Assembly: GCF_002159915.1 (NCBI RefSeq)
Contig: NZ_NFJP01000002.1
Coordinates: forward strand, 124,001-188,000
From: Gordonibacter sp. An230
GTDB lineage: Bacteria > Actinomycetota > Coriobacteriia > Coriobacteriales > Eggerthellaceae
DNA length: 64,000 nt
Direction of reading: 5' to 3'
Of this stretch, positions 13,835-22,012 are shown one piece after another. Every line of letters begins with the position of its first letter. The first letter of the stretch is position 1. The notes below the pieces were generated by a model that did no database searches, had not been told where the DNA came from, and saw only the letters and a list, made by a program, of their open reading frames with translations. A program made the translations under genes and the position numbers.

Positions 13835-16186
13835 CTACGCGGTAGCGCCTGCGCTGGCTTTGAGACCCTCGGAAACATCGTCTTTCTTGCCAGCGGGCAT
13901 CGGGCGGAACAGCTGGAACAGCATGCCAGCCAGCACCGCGAGGGCCACCACCGTCCACAAACCGAAGGGCACCTCCCCCATGAGCAAGCCTCCCAACTGG
14001 TAGAGCACGAGCCCGACAGCCCAACCGAACGCCGTCATGTAGCCGATGGCGAACCACGTCCACTTTGCGCTCTCCATCTGACGACGGATGGTGCCGATGG
14101 CGGCGAAGCACGGCGCGCACAAAAGGTTGAAGGCGCAGAAAGCCAGGATGGCCGCCGTCGAGCCGCCGAACATGGCGGCGAAGGATGCCCACATGGCGGG
14201 ATCGGTCTCGCCAAGCTCGCCCACGCTGGAGAGAATGCCCACGGTGGCCACGACGTTCTCCTTCGCCACGAGGCCCGTGACGGACGTGACCGCAGCCTGC
14301 CAGTCACCGAAGCCCAGCGGCGCGAATATCCAACCGATCGCATTGCCCAAGCCGGCCATGAGGCTGTACTGCAGCTGCGTCTCCTGATCGAGCAAGCCGA
14401 AGCCTTGGCCTGCGTCGCCGAAGTTCATGAGCAGCCAGATGACGATCGTGGACAGGAAAATGACCGTTCCGGCCTTCACCACGTACCCCCTGATGCGCTC
14501 CCACGTTGACAGCAGGACGGACTTCGCAGTGGGCAAGTGGTACGAGGGAAGCTCCATAACGAACGGGGATGCCTCGCCTGCGAACATCTTGGTCTTCTTC
14601 AGCATGATGCCCGAGATGATAATGGCGAGGACGCCAAGGAAGTAGAACATCGGCGCGACCCACCATGTTTCCTCGGTGTTTCCGCCGGCTATAGCGCCAA
14701 ACACAAGCGCGATGATGGGCATCTTCGCACCGCAGGGGATCATAGTCGTCGTCATGATGGTCATGCGACGGTCCCGCTCGTTCTCGATGGTCTTGGTGGC
14801 CATAACGGCGGGCACGCCGCAACCGGACGCCACCAACATGGGTATGAAGCTTTTGCCGGACAGGCCGAAACGACGGAACACGCGGTCCATGATGAACGCC
14901 ACGCGCGCCAGATATCCGCAGCCCTCCAAGAACGCGAGCAGCAAGAACAGGATGATCATCTGGGGAATGAAACCGATGACGGCGCCCACGCCGGCCACGA
15001 TGCCGTCCATGACCAAGCTCTGCATCCAATCGGCAACCTGGGCACCCTCGAGGGCGTCGCCGATGACGGCTCCGAGGCCGGGTATCCACAGGCCGAACTC
15101 GGCAGGGTCGGGCTCCTCCTCGGCCAGAACCGCAAGCTCCTCCTCGCTCGCACCGGCCTCCTCGGCAGCAGCCATCTCCTCCTCCCAGGCGCCGACCGCC
15201 TCCTCGTAGGCCTCGCCGCCTGTGTACAGAAAGCCATCACCCGAGATGCCGTCGTTGGCCCAGTCGGTGACCACACCGGTTCCCACTGAGATAGCCAGCC
15301 AGTACACAAACGCCATGACCACGATGAAGATGGGCAGGCCCAAAACGCGGTTCGTGACCACGCGGTCGATCTTCTGCGTGAGGGAAAGGCCCTTCGCCGA
15401 CCTCTTCACCGTCTCGGCCACCACGTCGCCGATAGCATCGTAGCGCGCAACGGTGATGATGCTTTCGGCGTCGTCGTCGAGAGCATCCTCCATGGCCTCG
15501 CGGGCGGCGTCGATTGCCTTCAGGTCGGCTGCGGGAAGCTTGAGCGAGGCGACGGTGCGCTCCTCGCCCTCCAGCAGCTTGATGGCGTACCAGCGAGCAG
15601 CGGAGGCGGGCACGCGCGAGCCGATAAGCTCGGCGACCCGTCCGATGGGGCCCTCCACCTCGTCGACGAAGCGCAAGTCGGGTTCGGGGGCCGTCTTCTT
15701 CCTGGCGGCCTCGACGGCCGCTTCGACAAGCTCGTCCGCTCCCTGCCCTTTGAGCGCGGACGTCTCGATCACCGGACAGCCCAAACGCTTCGAAAGCTTC
15801 GCCACATCGACCCTGTCACCGTTTTTGCGCACGAGATCCATCATGTTGAGCGCCACGACCACCGGAAGGCCCAGGTCGAGGATCTGCGTCGTCAGATAGA
15901 GGTTGCGCTCGAGGTTCGTGGCGTCCACAAGGTTGACCACAACGTCGGGTCCGCCCTCCAAAAGATAGTCGCGCGTCACGATCTCCTCGGGAGAGTACGG
16001 CGAGAGCGAGTAGATGCCCGGCAAGTCCGTGACGATCACGTCCTTGTCGCGCACGTAGGCGCCTTCCTTCTTCTCAACGGTCACGCCTGGCCAATTGCCC
16101 ACGTACTGGTTGGCTCCGGTCAGGTTGTTGAACATCGTGGTCTTGCCGCAATTGGGATTGCCGGCAAGCGCTATGCGAATACCCAT
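13835..16186 (-). CDS. feoB: Ferrous iron transporter FeoB
   Basis: The protein has 783 residues, a normal FeoB length. The N-terminal GTPase domain has G1 GNPNCGKT (residues 9-16), DLPGIYSLSPYS as G3 and ALNMMDLV as G4, followed by a helical spacer domain. The C-terminal half holds the Gate and membrane core helices (LGLPIFIVVMAFVYWLAISV, GVPAVMATKTIENERDRR, CGAKMPIIALVFGA). An acidic insertion near residues 335-370 (many Glu) faces a periplasm-like loop and is unusual. FeoB imports Fe(II) and fits an anaerobic gut organism. It is transcribed after two feoA genes. Confidence 0.95.
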   Translation of the reverse strand: MGIRIALAGNPNCGKTTMFNNLTGANQYVGNWPGVTVEKKEGAYVRDKDVIVTDLPGIYSLSPYSPEEIVTRDYLLEGGPDVVVNLVDATNLERNLYLTTQILDLGLPVVVALNMMDLVRKNGDRVDVAKLSKRLGCPVIETSALKGQGADELVEAAVEAARKKTAPEPDLRFVDEVEGPIGRVAELIGSRVPASAARWYAIKLLEGEERTVASLKLPAADLKAIDAAREAMEDALDDDAESIITVARYDAIGDVVAETVKRSAKGLSLTQKIDRVVTNRVLGLPIFIVVMAFVYWLAISVGTGVVTDWANDGISGDGFLYTGGEAYEEAVGAWEEEMAAAEEAGASEEELAVLAEEEPDPAEFGLWIPGLGAVIGDALEGAQVADWMQSLVMDGIVAGVGAVIGFIPQMIILFLLLAFLEGCGYLARVAFIMDRVFRRFGLSGKSFIPMLVASGCGVPAVMATKTIENERDRRMTIMTTTMIPCGAKMPIIALVFGAIAGGNTEETWWVAPMFYFLGVLAIIISGIMLKKTKMFAGEASPFVMELPSYHLPTAKSVLLSTWERIRGYVVKAGTVIFLSTIVIWLLMNFGDAGQGFGLLDQETQLQYSLMAGLGNAIGWIFAPLGFGDWQAAVTSVTGLVAKENVVATVGILSSVGELGETDPAMWASFAAMFGGSTAAILAFCAFNLLCAPCFAAIGTIRRQMESAKWTWFAIGYMTAFGWAVGLVLYQLGGLLMGEVPFGLWTVVALAVLAGMLFQLFRPMPAGKKDDVSEGLKASAGATA

Positions 16187-16216
16187 GCTCCGCCTTTCCG
16201 TCTACATTTGCTCCTT

Positions 16217-16238
16217 TGAGTTAGCTATTACTAACTCA
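16217..16238. promoter_or_regulatory. Putative DtxR-type iron box upstream of feoB
   Basis: A perfect palindrome, TGAGTTAG and CTAACTCA, separated by CTATTA. It resembles the GTTAG-centred boxes of DtxR/IdeR regulators. The half-site GAGTTAG recurs at 16921-16926 upstream of the second feoA gene. The assignment to the local DtxR-like protein is inferred. Confidence 0.6.
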
Positions 16239-16317
16239 TCGTTGAAAAAGAGGCGCCGAGCGGCGGCGCCCTCTGTCGCTTGCGAACGCTTCGCACGAAG
16301 CGCCCGCCCGCATCCCG

Positions 16318-16554
16318 CTAGTGCACGAGGATGCCCTCGGCCTCGCTTTTGCGCAGCGACAACTCGTAGCCTCGCACAGTGACCTCAATGGGGTCGCCGA
16401 GCGGCGCGACCTTACGCACGAACACGTCCGCACCTTTCGTGATGCCCAAATCCATGATGCGCCGCTTGAGCGCCCCATCGCCCTTCAAGCGGCGAACGGT
16501 GGCCGTTTCGCCTATGCGCACATCGCGAAGCGTCCGCTCCTGGGATTCCGCCAT
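16318..16554 (-). CDS. feoA: FeoA domain protein
   Basis: This 78-residue protein starts at ATG 16554, which follows GGAAGGAGCAGGG. It is a complete SH3-like FeoA fold: RTLRDVRIGETATVRRL, the hallmark KRRIMDLGITKGADVFV and LGDPIEVTVRGYELSLR. FeoA binds the FeoB G domain and is needed for Fe(II) uptake. It lies 131 bp upstream of feoB on the same strand, and that gap carries the palindromic box at 16217-16238. Confidence 0.92.
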   Translation of the reverse strand: MAESQERTLRDVRIGETATVRRLKGDGALKRRIMDLGITKGADVFVRKVAPLGDPIEVTVRGYELSLRKSEAEGILVH

Positions 16555-16656
16555 CCCTGCTCCTTCCTGTTGCTTCCTTCGCTTACCTCGACTGCCCGCC
16601 CTGCGCTTCATGCCGCCTCGCGCGCAGATGGCGAGCGCCAGCCCGCTGTTCGCGCC

Positions 16657-16908
16657 TCACGCTGCAGCGCGCGCCATAATGCGCGATGCGGCGCTTCGGT
16701 CAAGCGCCACCCGCGTGCCCTTGACCTCGACGATCAGATTGCCCGCCGCCTCCGACACCACGATAACGCTGGCCCCTTCCACAAAGCCGAGCGCCTCCAG
16801 GCGATGGTGCAGCTCTCCTCGGCCGCCCACTTTCACAATGACGGCCTCTTCGCCGCCGTGCAGCAGCGGGAGCGGGTACGTGCCACCCGCGCTTACCACG
16901 TCGTCCAT
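16657..16908 (-). CDS. Second FeoA domain protein
   Basis: This 83-residue protein starts at ATG 16908 with GGGAGGCGCT upstream. It is a divergent FeoA fold (YPLPLLHGGEEAVIVKVGG, then HHRLEALGFVEGASVIVV and GNLIVEVKGTRVALDRSAA). Pairs of unequal FeoA proteins before FeoB are common in anaerobic Gram-positive bacteria, and the second may form a hetero-complex with the first. A half-site of the putative iron box lies just upstream, so this may be the first gene of the iron-regulated unit. Confidence 0.85.
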   Translation of the reverse strand: MDDVVSAGGTYPLPLLHGGEEAVIVKVGGRGELHHRLEALGFVEGASVIVVSEAAGNLIVEVKGTRVALDRSAASRIMARAAA

Positions 16909-16998
16909 AGCGCCTCCCAACGAGTTAGCCTTATGAAACATAACGCATCATAACGTAACTGCGCGCAAAATGGAACCCTTGGCTAACAAACAGAAGCT

Positions 16999-19035
16999 TT
17001 ACGCCTTGAGCGTCATGGCGTTCACGGCCACGATGACGGTGGACAGGCTCATGAGCACGGCGCCGACGGCGGGGCTGAGCAGGATGCCCGCGGGCGCGAG
17101 CACGCCGGCGGCCAGCGGGATGGCTGCGATGTTGTAGCCGGCGCCCCACCAGAGGTTCTGCTTGATCTTGCGCGTGGTGCTCGTGCCGAGGTCGAGCAGG
17201 CGCACGATGTCCTCGGGGTCGCTCTTCACCAGCACGACGTCGGCCGAGTCGATGGCGACGTCGGTGCCGGCGCCGATGGCGGCGCCCACGTCTGCCTTCG
17301 CGAGGGCGGGCGCGTCGTTGATGCCGTCGCCCACCATCATCACGGTGTCCCCCGCCGCTCGACGCTCCTGCACGAGGCGCACCTTGTCCTGGGGCACGAG
17401 GCCGGCATGGAACTCGTCGATCCCGAGGTCGCGGGCCACGGCGCGCGCGGCCTCCTCGTTGTCGCCCGTGAGCATGACGGGCGCGATGCCGCGCTCCTTG
17501 AGCTGCTGCACCGCCTCGCGCGCCGTGGGCTTGACCTCGTCGCCCTGGGCCACCACCCCGGCTGCGGCACCGTCGATCACGAGGAAGCTCACCGTGAGGC
17601 CGCGGCCCGCGAGCGACTGGAACAGGTCGCGGTCGTAGGGAATCCCCCGCTCGTCCAGGTGCCGCGCGTTCGCGACGAGCGCGTGCCGGCCGTCCTCGAG
17701 CACGCCCTCCACGCCCACGCCGGCCACGGCGCGCTCGTCGCGCACGGGCTCGGGACGCACGCCCCGGTCGCGCGCGGCGGCCACGATGCTCGCGGCCAGC
17801 GGATGAGACGACGACTGCTCGAGCCCGGCGAGGATCGCAAGCACCTCGTCGTCGCTGCGCCCCTCCCCCACCGCGCGCACCTCAGCCACGCGGAAGTCGC
17901 CCTCGGTGAGGGTGCCGGTCTTGTCCATCATCACCACGTTCACGTGCGGCGCCACCTCGAGCGCCCGCCGGCGGCGCACGAGCAGGCCGTGCCGCGCGCC
18001 GATGAACGTGGAGCGCGCCGCCACGAGCGGTATGGCCAGGCCGAGCGCGTGCGGGCACGCGATGACGAACACCGTGACCATGCGCGTGAGCGCGTCGCCC
18101 ACGCTGCCCGTGACGGCAAGCCACGCGGCGAACGCCGCGACGCCCACGCCCACGGCCGCGTAGAACAGCCAGCGCGCCACCTTGTCCGACAGCACCTCGG
18201 CGCGCGACTTCTCCTGCTGCGCCTGCGACACCAGCTTCATGACCTGGGCCAGGTAGCCCGACTCCCCCGTGCCGGTCACGCGCACGTACAGCGTGCCGTC
18301 GCCGTTCTGCGATCCGCCGAACACGGAGTCGCCCGCGCCCTTTGCCACGTCGCGCGCCTCGCCGGTGACGAGCGCCTCGTTCACCTGCGACTCGCCGCGC
18401 ACGACCTCGCCGTCGGCGGGCACCTTCTCCCCCGCCTCCACCACGACGGTCTGCCCCACCTGCACCTCGTCGAGCGGCACGTCGGCGAAAGAGCCGCCCG
18501 GCTGTTCCACGTGCGCCTGCGCCGGCAGGAGCTCGGCCATCTCCTTGAGCGCGTCGCCCGCGCCCATCACGGCCCGCATCTCCACCCAGTGGCCCAAAAG
18601 CATGATGACGATGAGCGTGGCCAGCTCCCAGAAGAAGTCCATGTGCATGCCGTCCGCGTGCAGGACCGAGCGCTGGACGAACGCGTAGATGCTGTAAACG
18701 TAGGCCGTGGTGATGCCGAGCGCCACCAGGGTCATCATGGCGGGCTGTCGGCGCTTGAGCTCGCCCGCCGCTCCGCGCAGAAACGGCATGCCGCCGTAGA
18801 GGAACAGCACCGTGGCGAGCGCCGCCACGACCCAGTCCGACCCGGGGAATGTGAGCGTGATGGGGAGCGTAAGCCCCATGGGCGACGACAGCAGCAGGAT
18901 GGGCACCGTGAGCACGAGGCTCGCGAGGAACCGCCGCTTGAGGTCCGCCCCGTGCGTCGCCATGCCGCCCCCGGAGGCGCCCTTTCCGGGAGAGCCGTCC
19001 CGCACGTCCTCGCGTTCTCCGTCGTGCCCGCCCAT
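16999..19035 (-). CDS. copB: CPH-type heavy-metal P1B ATPase (CopB-like copper exporter)
   Basis: The protein has 678 residues. The ion-binding motif is CPH (residues 327-329 in IACPHALGLAIPL), which marks the P1B-3 CopB subgroup, rather than CPC. The phosphorylation site is DKTGT (Asp371), the actuator loop reads VTGEA, and the hinge is GDGINDAPALAKADVG near the C-terminus. About eight membrane helices are visible. There is no N-terminal CXXC metal-binding domain, only a short tail with a few His. The length fits CopB. It likely exports Cu or Ag, and substrate choice between Cu(I) and Cu(II) is uncertain. It lies upstream of, and on the same strand as, the feo genes. Confidence 0.9.
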   Translation of the reverse strand: MGGHDGEREDVRDGSPGKGASGGGMATHGADLKRRFLASLVLTVPILLLSSPMGLTLPITLTFPGSDWVVAALATVLFLYGGMPFLRGAAGELKRRQPAMMTLVALGITTAYVYSIYAFVQRSVLHADGMHMDFFWELATLIVIMLLGHWVEMRAVMGAGDALKEMAELLPAQAHVEQPGGSFADVPLDEVQVGQTVVVEAGEKVPADGEVVRGESQVNEALVTGEARDVAKGAGDSVFGGSQNGDGTLYVRVTGTGESGYLAQVMKLVSQAQQEKSRAEVLSDKVARWLFYAAVGVGVAAFAAWLAVTGSVGDALTRMVTVFVIACPHALGLAIPLVAARSTFIGARHGLLVRRRRALEVAPHVNVVMMDKTGTLTEGDFRVAEVRAVGEGRSDDEVLAILAGLEQSSSHPLAASIVAAARDRGVRPEPVRDERAVAGVGVEGVLEDGRHALVANARHLDERGIPYDRDLFQSLAGRGLTVSFLVIDGAAAGVVAQGDEVKPTAREAVQQLKERGIAPVMLTGDNEEAARAVARDLGIDEFHAGLVPQDKVRLVQERRAAGDTVMMVGDGINDAPALAKADVGAAIGAGTDVAIDSADVVLVKSDPEDIVRLLDLGTSTTRKIKQNLWWGAGYNIAAIPLAAGVLAPAGILLSPAVGAVLMSLSTVIVAVNAMTLKA

Positions 19036-19200
19036 CCGCCTCGCCTCGCCTTCATCCGGTGCCTTGCCTACCTAATCGGCACCAGCGTAGGACAGGGCAG
19101 CAGCACCGCGCGGTACGAGGACGAACCGTTGCGCAGCGGAAACGAGGCGGTCGGACGGGCGAAAGGGGCTCATATGATGATTTAGCCACCATGAATGCAT

Positions 19201-19224
19201 TAAATGTGCAAAATATGGTATAAT
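19201..19224 (+). promoter_or_regulatory. Probable promoter of the toxin-antitoxin operon
   Basis: A consensus -10 box TATAAT at 19219-19224 lies in an unusually AT-rich stretch 34 bp before the antitoxin start. TGCAT-type repeats flank it (near 19196 and 19230), suitable for autorepression. The -35 box is weak. Confidence 0.6.
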
Positions 19225-19257
19225 TTCTGCATAAGATTTGATGTGAGGAGGAATGCC

Positions 19258-19545
19258 ATGGTCATGCCCTTGCCCGCCATCAGACCCATCAGTGACCTGC
19301 GAACCGACCTGGCCGGCATCTGCGACGAAGCCCGCGAGACCCAGCAGCCCATTTTCATGACGAAGAACGGGAAGGCGTCCCTCGTGGTCATGGACTGCGT
19401 CGCCTACGAGCGGCAGCGCCAACATGACCGCTACGTCATGAAGTTGCGCGAAGCCGAGATCGAGGCCCGCTACCGGCCCGAAACCGTGTCGCAAGCCCAG
19501 CTCGACGAGCGCATGGACAAGATGTTCGCGCTGTGGGACGCGTGA
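19258..19545 (+). CDS. Phd/YefM-family antitoxin
   Basis: This 95-residue protein starts at ATG 19258, which follows TGAGGAGGAATGCC. The N-terminal part (LPAIRPISDLRTDLAGICDEA) and KNGKASLVVMDCVAYER are typical of the Phd/YefM DNA-binding fold. The C-terminal charged helices (REAEIEARYRPE...) would wrap the toxin. The toxin gene overlaps its stop by 1 bp. These antitoxins neutralise the partner toxin and repress their own promoter. AT content upstream is higher than in the neighbours. Confidence 0.88.
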   Translation: MVMPLPAIRPISDLRTDLAGICDEARETQQPIFMTKNGKASLVVMDCVAYERQRQHDRYVMKLREAEIEARYRPETVSQAQLDERMDKMFALWDA

Positions 19546-19871
19546 TGACGACCTTGAAGCCCGTATATCGCCCCCGTGCCAGCTATGATATCGAATCCGT
19601 CGTTGCGTACATCGGCCATGTCCTTGATTCGCCTAACGCCGCACGGGCTTGGTACGAACAGATGAAGGGCGCGGTATCTCTCCTATGCCAGAATCCCGAC
19701 CTTGGCCGGCCTTTCGAGGACGACCGGCTCGCGCTCAAGGACCGCCGCAGCTTCCTCGTGGGCAAGTACCGGTTGTTCTACTCGTACTCCGCAGACACGC
19801 TCACCGTGTGGCGCGTCGTGCACACTTCGCAAGACATGGACGACTACGCCCTCGTCGACCTCGTCGATTGA
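19545..19871 (+). CDS. ParE/RelE-superfamily toxin
   Basis: The protein has 108 residues. ATG 19545 overlaps the antitoxin TGA. The RelE/ParE fold is indicated by YRPRASYDIESVVAYIGHVL, PDLGRPFEDD, then SFLVGKYRLFYSYSADTLTVWRVVH. The YRLFY-x-VWRVVH strands are the conserved core. Whether it acts on ribosome-bound mRNA (RelE) or gyrase (ParE) cannot be decided from sequence. The YIxxVL and long N-terminal helical hairpin lean to ParE. The pair is a complete type II module between the copper ATPase and threonine synthase. Confidence 0.85.
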   Translation: MTTLKPVYRPRASYDIESVVAYIGHVLDSPNAARAWYEQMKGAVSLLCQNPDLGRPFEDDRLALKDRRSFLVGKYRLFYSYSADTLTVWRVVHTSQDMDDYALVDLVD

Positions 19872-19977
19872 GCGCGCGCCAGCCGCGATTTCTCCCGTCA
19901 GGGGAATTGGCGTCATAGTATACTGGCAGCAGATAATCACGCGTTGGGATTTCGAGCAGAAAGCGCAGGACAAGGCT

Positions 19978-21528
19978 TTGAACCTCTACATCGACACGCG
20001 GGGCGCAGGGCCCCGTCCGGTCACGTTCACGGAAGCCGTCGTCGACGGGTTGGCGGCGGGCGGCGGGCTGTACGTGCCCGAGCGCATCCCGGAGCTTACG
20101 CTGGAGGACATCGCGGCGCTGGCGCAGCTGCCCTACGCTCAGCGCGCGGCGCGCATCTACCGGGCGTTCGACACCGACCTGCCTGCCGAGACCGTCGAAG
20201 CGCTCATGGCCCAGGCCTACGGCGACAACTTCGACGACGAGCGCATCTGCCCCATCACGTCGCTCACAGCCGACACCCACGTGCTGGAACTGTGGCACGG
20301 CCCCACGAGCGCGTTCAAGGACATGGCGCTGCAGTGCCTGCCCCGGTTCTTCTCCGCAAGCGCCGCCCAGCTGCGCGAGCAGGGCAAGCTCGACCACGAC
20401 TTCCTCATCCTCGTGGCCACGTCGGGCGACACCGGCAAAGCCGCGCTCGAGGGCTTCCGCGACGTGGACGGCGTGTCCATCGGCGTTATGTACCCCGACG
20501 GGGGCGTAAGCGACATCCAGTTCAAGCAGATGGCCACGCAGCGCGGGCGCAACGTGCAGGTGTGGGGCGTGCGCGGCAACTTCGACGACTGTCAGACCGG
20601 CGCGAAGAACGTGTTCGGCGACGAGGCGTTCGCGGAAAAGCTTCTGGCCGAGCACGGTGTGGCGCTGTCGAGCGCGAACTCCATCAACTGGGGGCGTCTC
20701 ATGCCCCAGATCGTGTACTACGTGTCGGCCTACACGCAGCTGGCAGCCGACGGCAAGCTCTCGCTGGGCGACGAGCTGGACGTATGCGTGCCCACCGGCA
20801 ACTTCGGCAACATCCTGGCCGCCTACTACGCCAAGCGCATGGGCGTGCCGCTGGGCATGCTGTACTGCGCCAGCAACGAGAACCGCGTGCTCACCGACTT
20901 CATCAACACCGGCACCTACGACATCTCCGAGCGCCCCTTCGTGCTGACGCCCTCCCCCTCGATGGACATCCTCGTGTCGTCGAACCTGGAGCGCCAGCTG
21001 TTCGAGCTGACGGGACGCGACGCCGAGGCCATCGCCGGCTGGATGTCCGACCTGCACGAGCAGCGCCGCTTCCGCGTGGACGAGGGCACGTTCGCCCGCG
21101 TGAGGGAGCAGTTCGCGTCCGATTCCATCGACAACGCCACGTGCCTGGACACCATCAAGCACGTGTTCGACGAGCATGATTACCTGCTGGACCCGCACAC
21201 GGCCGTGGCCTACCAGACCGCCGAGAACCTCCGGGGCGAGAACCCCGTGCTCATCGTGAGCACGGCCCATTGGGCCAAGTTCGGCGACAACGTGTACCGC
21301 GCGCTGCACGGGCTTGAGCCGGGTGCCGCGCTGCCCGCCGACGTGGCCGCTTTGTCCGGCTGCGCGCTGAACGAGCTCATCGCGCAGGAGACGGGCAAGC
21401 ACGACATCCCCCGCGGCCTAGCCGAGCTCGACGCGCTGCCCATCCGCTTCGACGAGGTGATCGAGGGCGGCACGGACAACATCGAGGCGGCGGTGGAGAG
21501 CTTCCTCGCCCATCATCCGAACGCCTAA
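19978..21528 (+). CDS. thrC: Threonine synthase
   Basis: The protein has 516 residues. It converts O-phosphohomoserine to threonine with PLP. The PLP lysine lies in HGPTSAFKDMALQ, the phosphate-binding loop in LVATSGDTGKAALEGF, and TRGAGPRPVTFTEAVVDGLA is the family N-terminus. I place the start at TTG 19978 because family members begin a few residues before the TRG motif, AGGACAAGG precedes it, and no ATG or GTG is better placed. It is the long form (over 450 residues) found in many bacteria. Confidence 0.92.
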   Translation: MNLYIDTRGAGPRPVTFTEAVVDGLAAGGGLYVPERIPELTLEDIAALAQLPYAQRAARIYRAFDTDLPAETVEALMAQAYGDNFDDERICPITSLTADTHVLELWHGPTSAFKDMALQCLPRFFSASAAQLREQGKLDHDFLILVATSGDTGKAALEGFRDVDGVSIGVMYPDGGVSDIQFKQMATQRGRNVQVWGVRGNFDDCQTGAKNVFGDEAFAEKLLAEHGVALSSANSINWGRLMPQIVYYVSAYTQLAADGKLSLGDELDVCVPTGNFGNILAAYYAKRMGVPLGMLYCASNENRVLTDFINTGTYDISERPFVLTPSPSMDILVSSNLERQLFELTGRDAEAIAGWMSDLHEQRRFRVDEGTFARVREQFASDSIDNATCLDTIKHVFDEHDYLLDPHTAVAYQTAENLRGENPVLIVSTAHWAKFGDNVYRALHGLEPGAALPADVAALSGCALNELIAQETGKHDIPRGLAELDALPIRFDEVIEGGTDNIEAAVESFLAHHPNA

Positions 21529-21571
21529 GACAACACGCCAGTCCGCCGCAAAACGGGAAGGAAACGAACCC

Positions 21572-21916
21572 ATGAGCGAACTCGAGAAGCTGAAACCGAC
21601 CATCAAGCTCTCCATCATGAACCCGGATGCGGAAAGCGGGTCGCTGTTCGGCCGCGGCATCGCAAGCCTGTGTTTGGGCGTGCGCGAATCCGGCTCGCTC
21701 AACGCGGCCGCCAAGGGCATGGGCATGGCCTACAGCAAGGCCTGGCGTATCATCAAGGACACGGAAGCCGCCCTCGGCGTGCAATTGCTCAACCGCGACG
21801 GCGCGCACGGCAGCCAACTCACCGAAGCGGGCGATCAGCTTCTTGACGCCTACCTCGCCATCGAAGAGAGGCTGCAGGAGAAAGCCGAGGAGCTTTTCGG
21901 TCAGCTGCTGAAATAG
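21572..21916 (+). CDS. ModE-type winged-helix DNA-binding protein without effector domain
   Basis: The protein has 114 residues. It carries only the LysR/ModE N-terminal HTH: GIASLCLGVRESGSLNAAAK, then MGMAYSKAWRIIKDTEAALG, and LLNRDGAHGSQLTEAGDQLL. No molybdate-binding (TOBE) domain follows; a short helical C-terminus (AIEERLQEKAEELFGQ) may serve dimerisation. AAGGAAACGAACCC precedes ATG 21572. Standalone ModE HTH proteins often regulate molybdenum or tungsten uptake, but no such genes are in this window. It may be co-transcribed with thrC, 43 bp upstream. Confidence 0.75.
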   Translation: MSELEKLKPTIKLSIMNPDAESGSLFGRGIASLCLGVRESGSLNAAAKGMGMAYSKAWRIIKDTEAALGVQLLNRDGAHGSQLTEAGDQLLDAYLAIEERLQEKAEELFGQLLK

Positions 21917-21930
21917 CGCGCCCTCAAAGC

Positions 21931-21977
21931 AAAAAAACGCAAGCAGCCCTCCTCCGTCGACGACGGAGGAGGGCTGC
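21931..21977 (-). terminator. Rho-independent terminator of the sialidase gene
   Basis: A perfect 16-bp stem (GCAGCCCTCCTCCGTC with GACGGAGGAGGGCTGC, 21943-21977) and a 3-nt loop, followed on the minus strand by a seven-T run (21937-21931). It separates the convergent ModE-like and sialidase genes. Confidence 0.88.
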
Positions 21978-22012
21978 CGCACGAGAGGGCCCGCGCAGAC
22001 CGCGCGAAACGC

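Noticed and set aside
17407..19185. 592-residue open frame antisense to the copper ATPase
   Set aside because: It is a high-GC shadow frame with His/Arg-rich low complexity, no ribosome-binding site and no domain.
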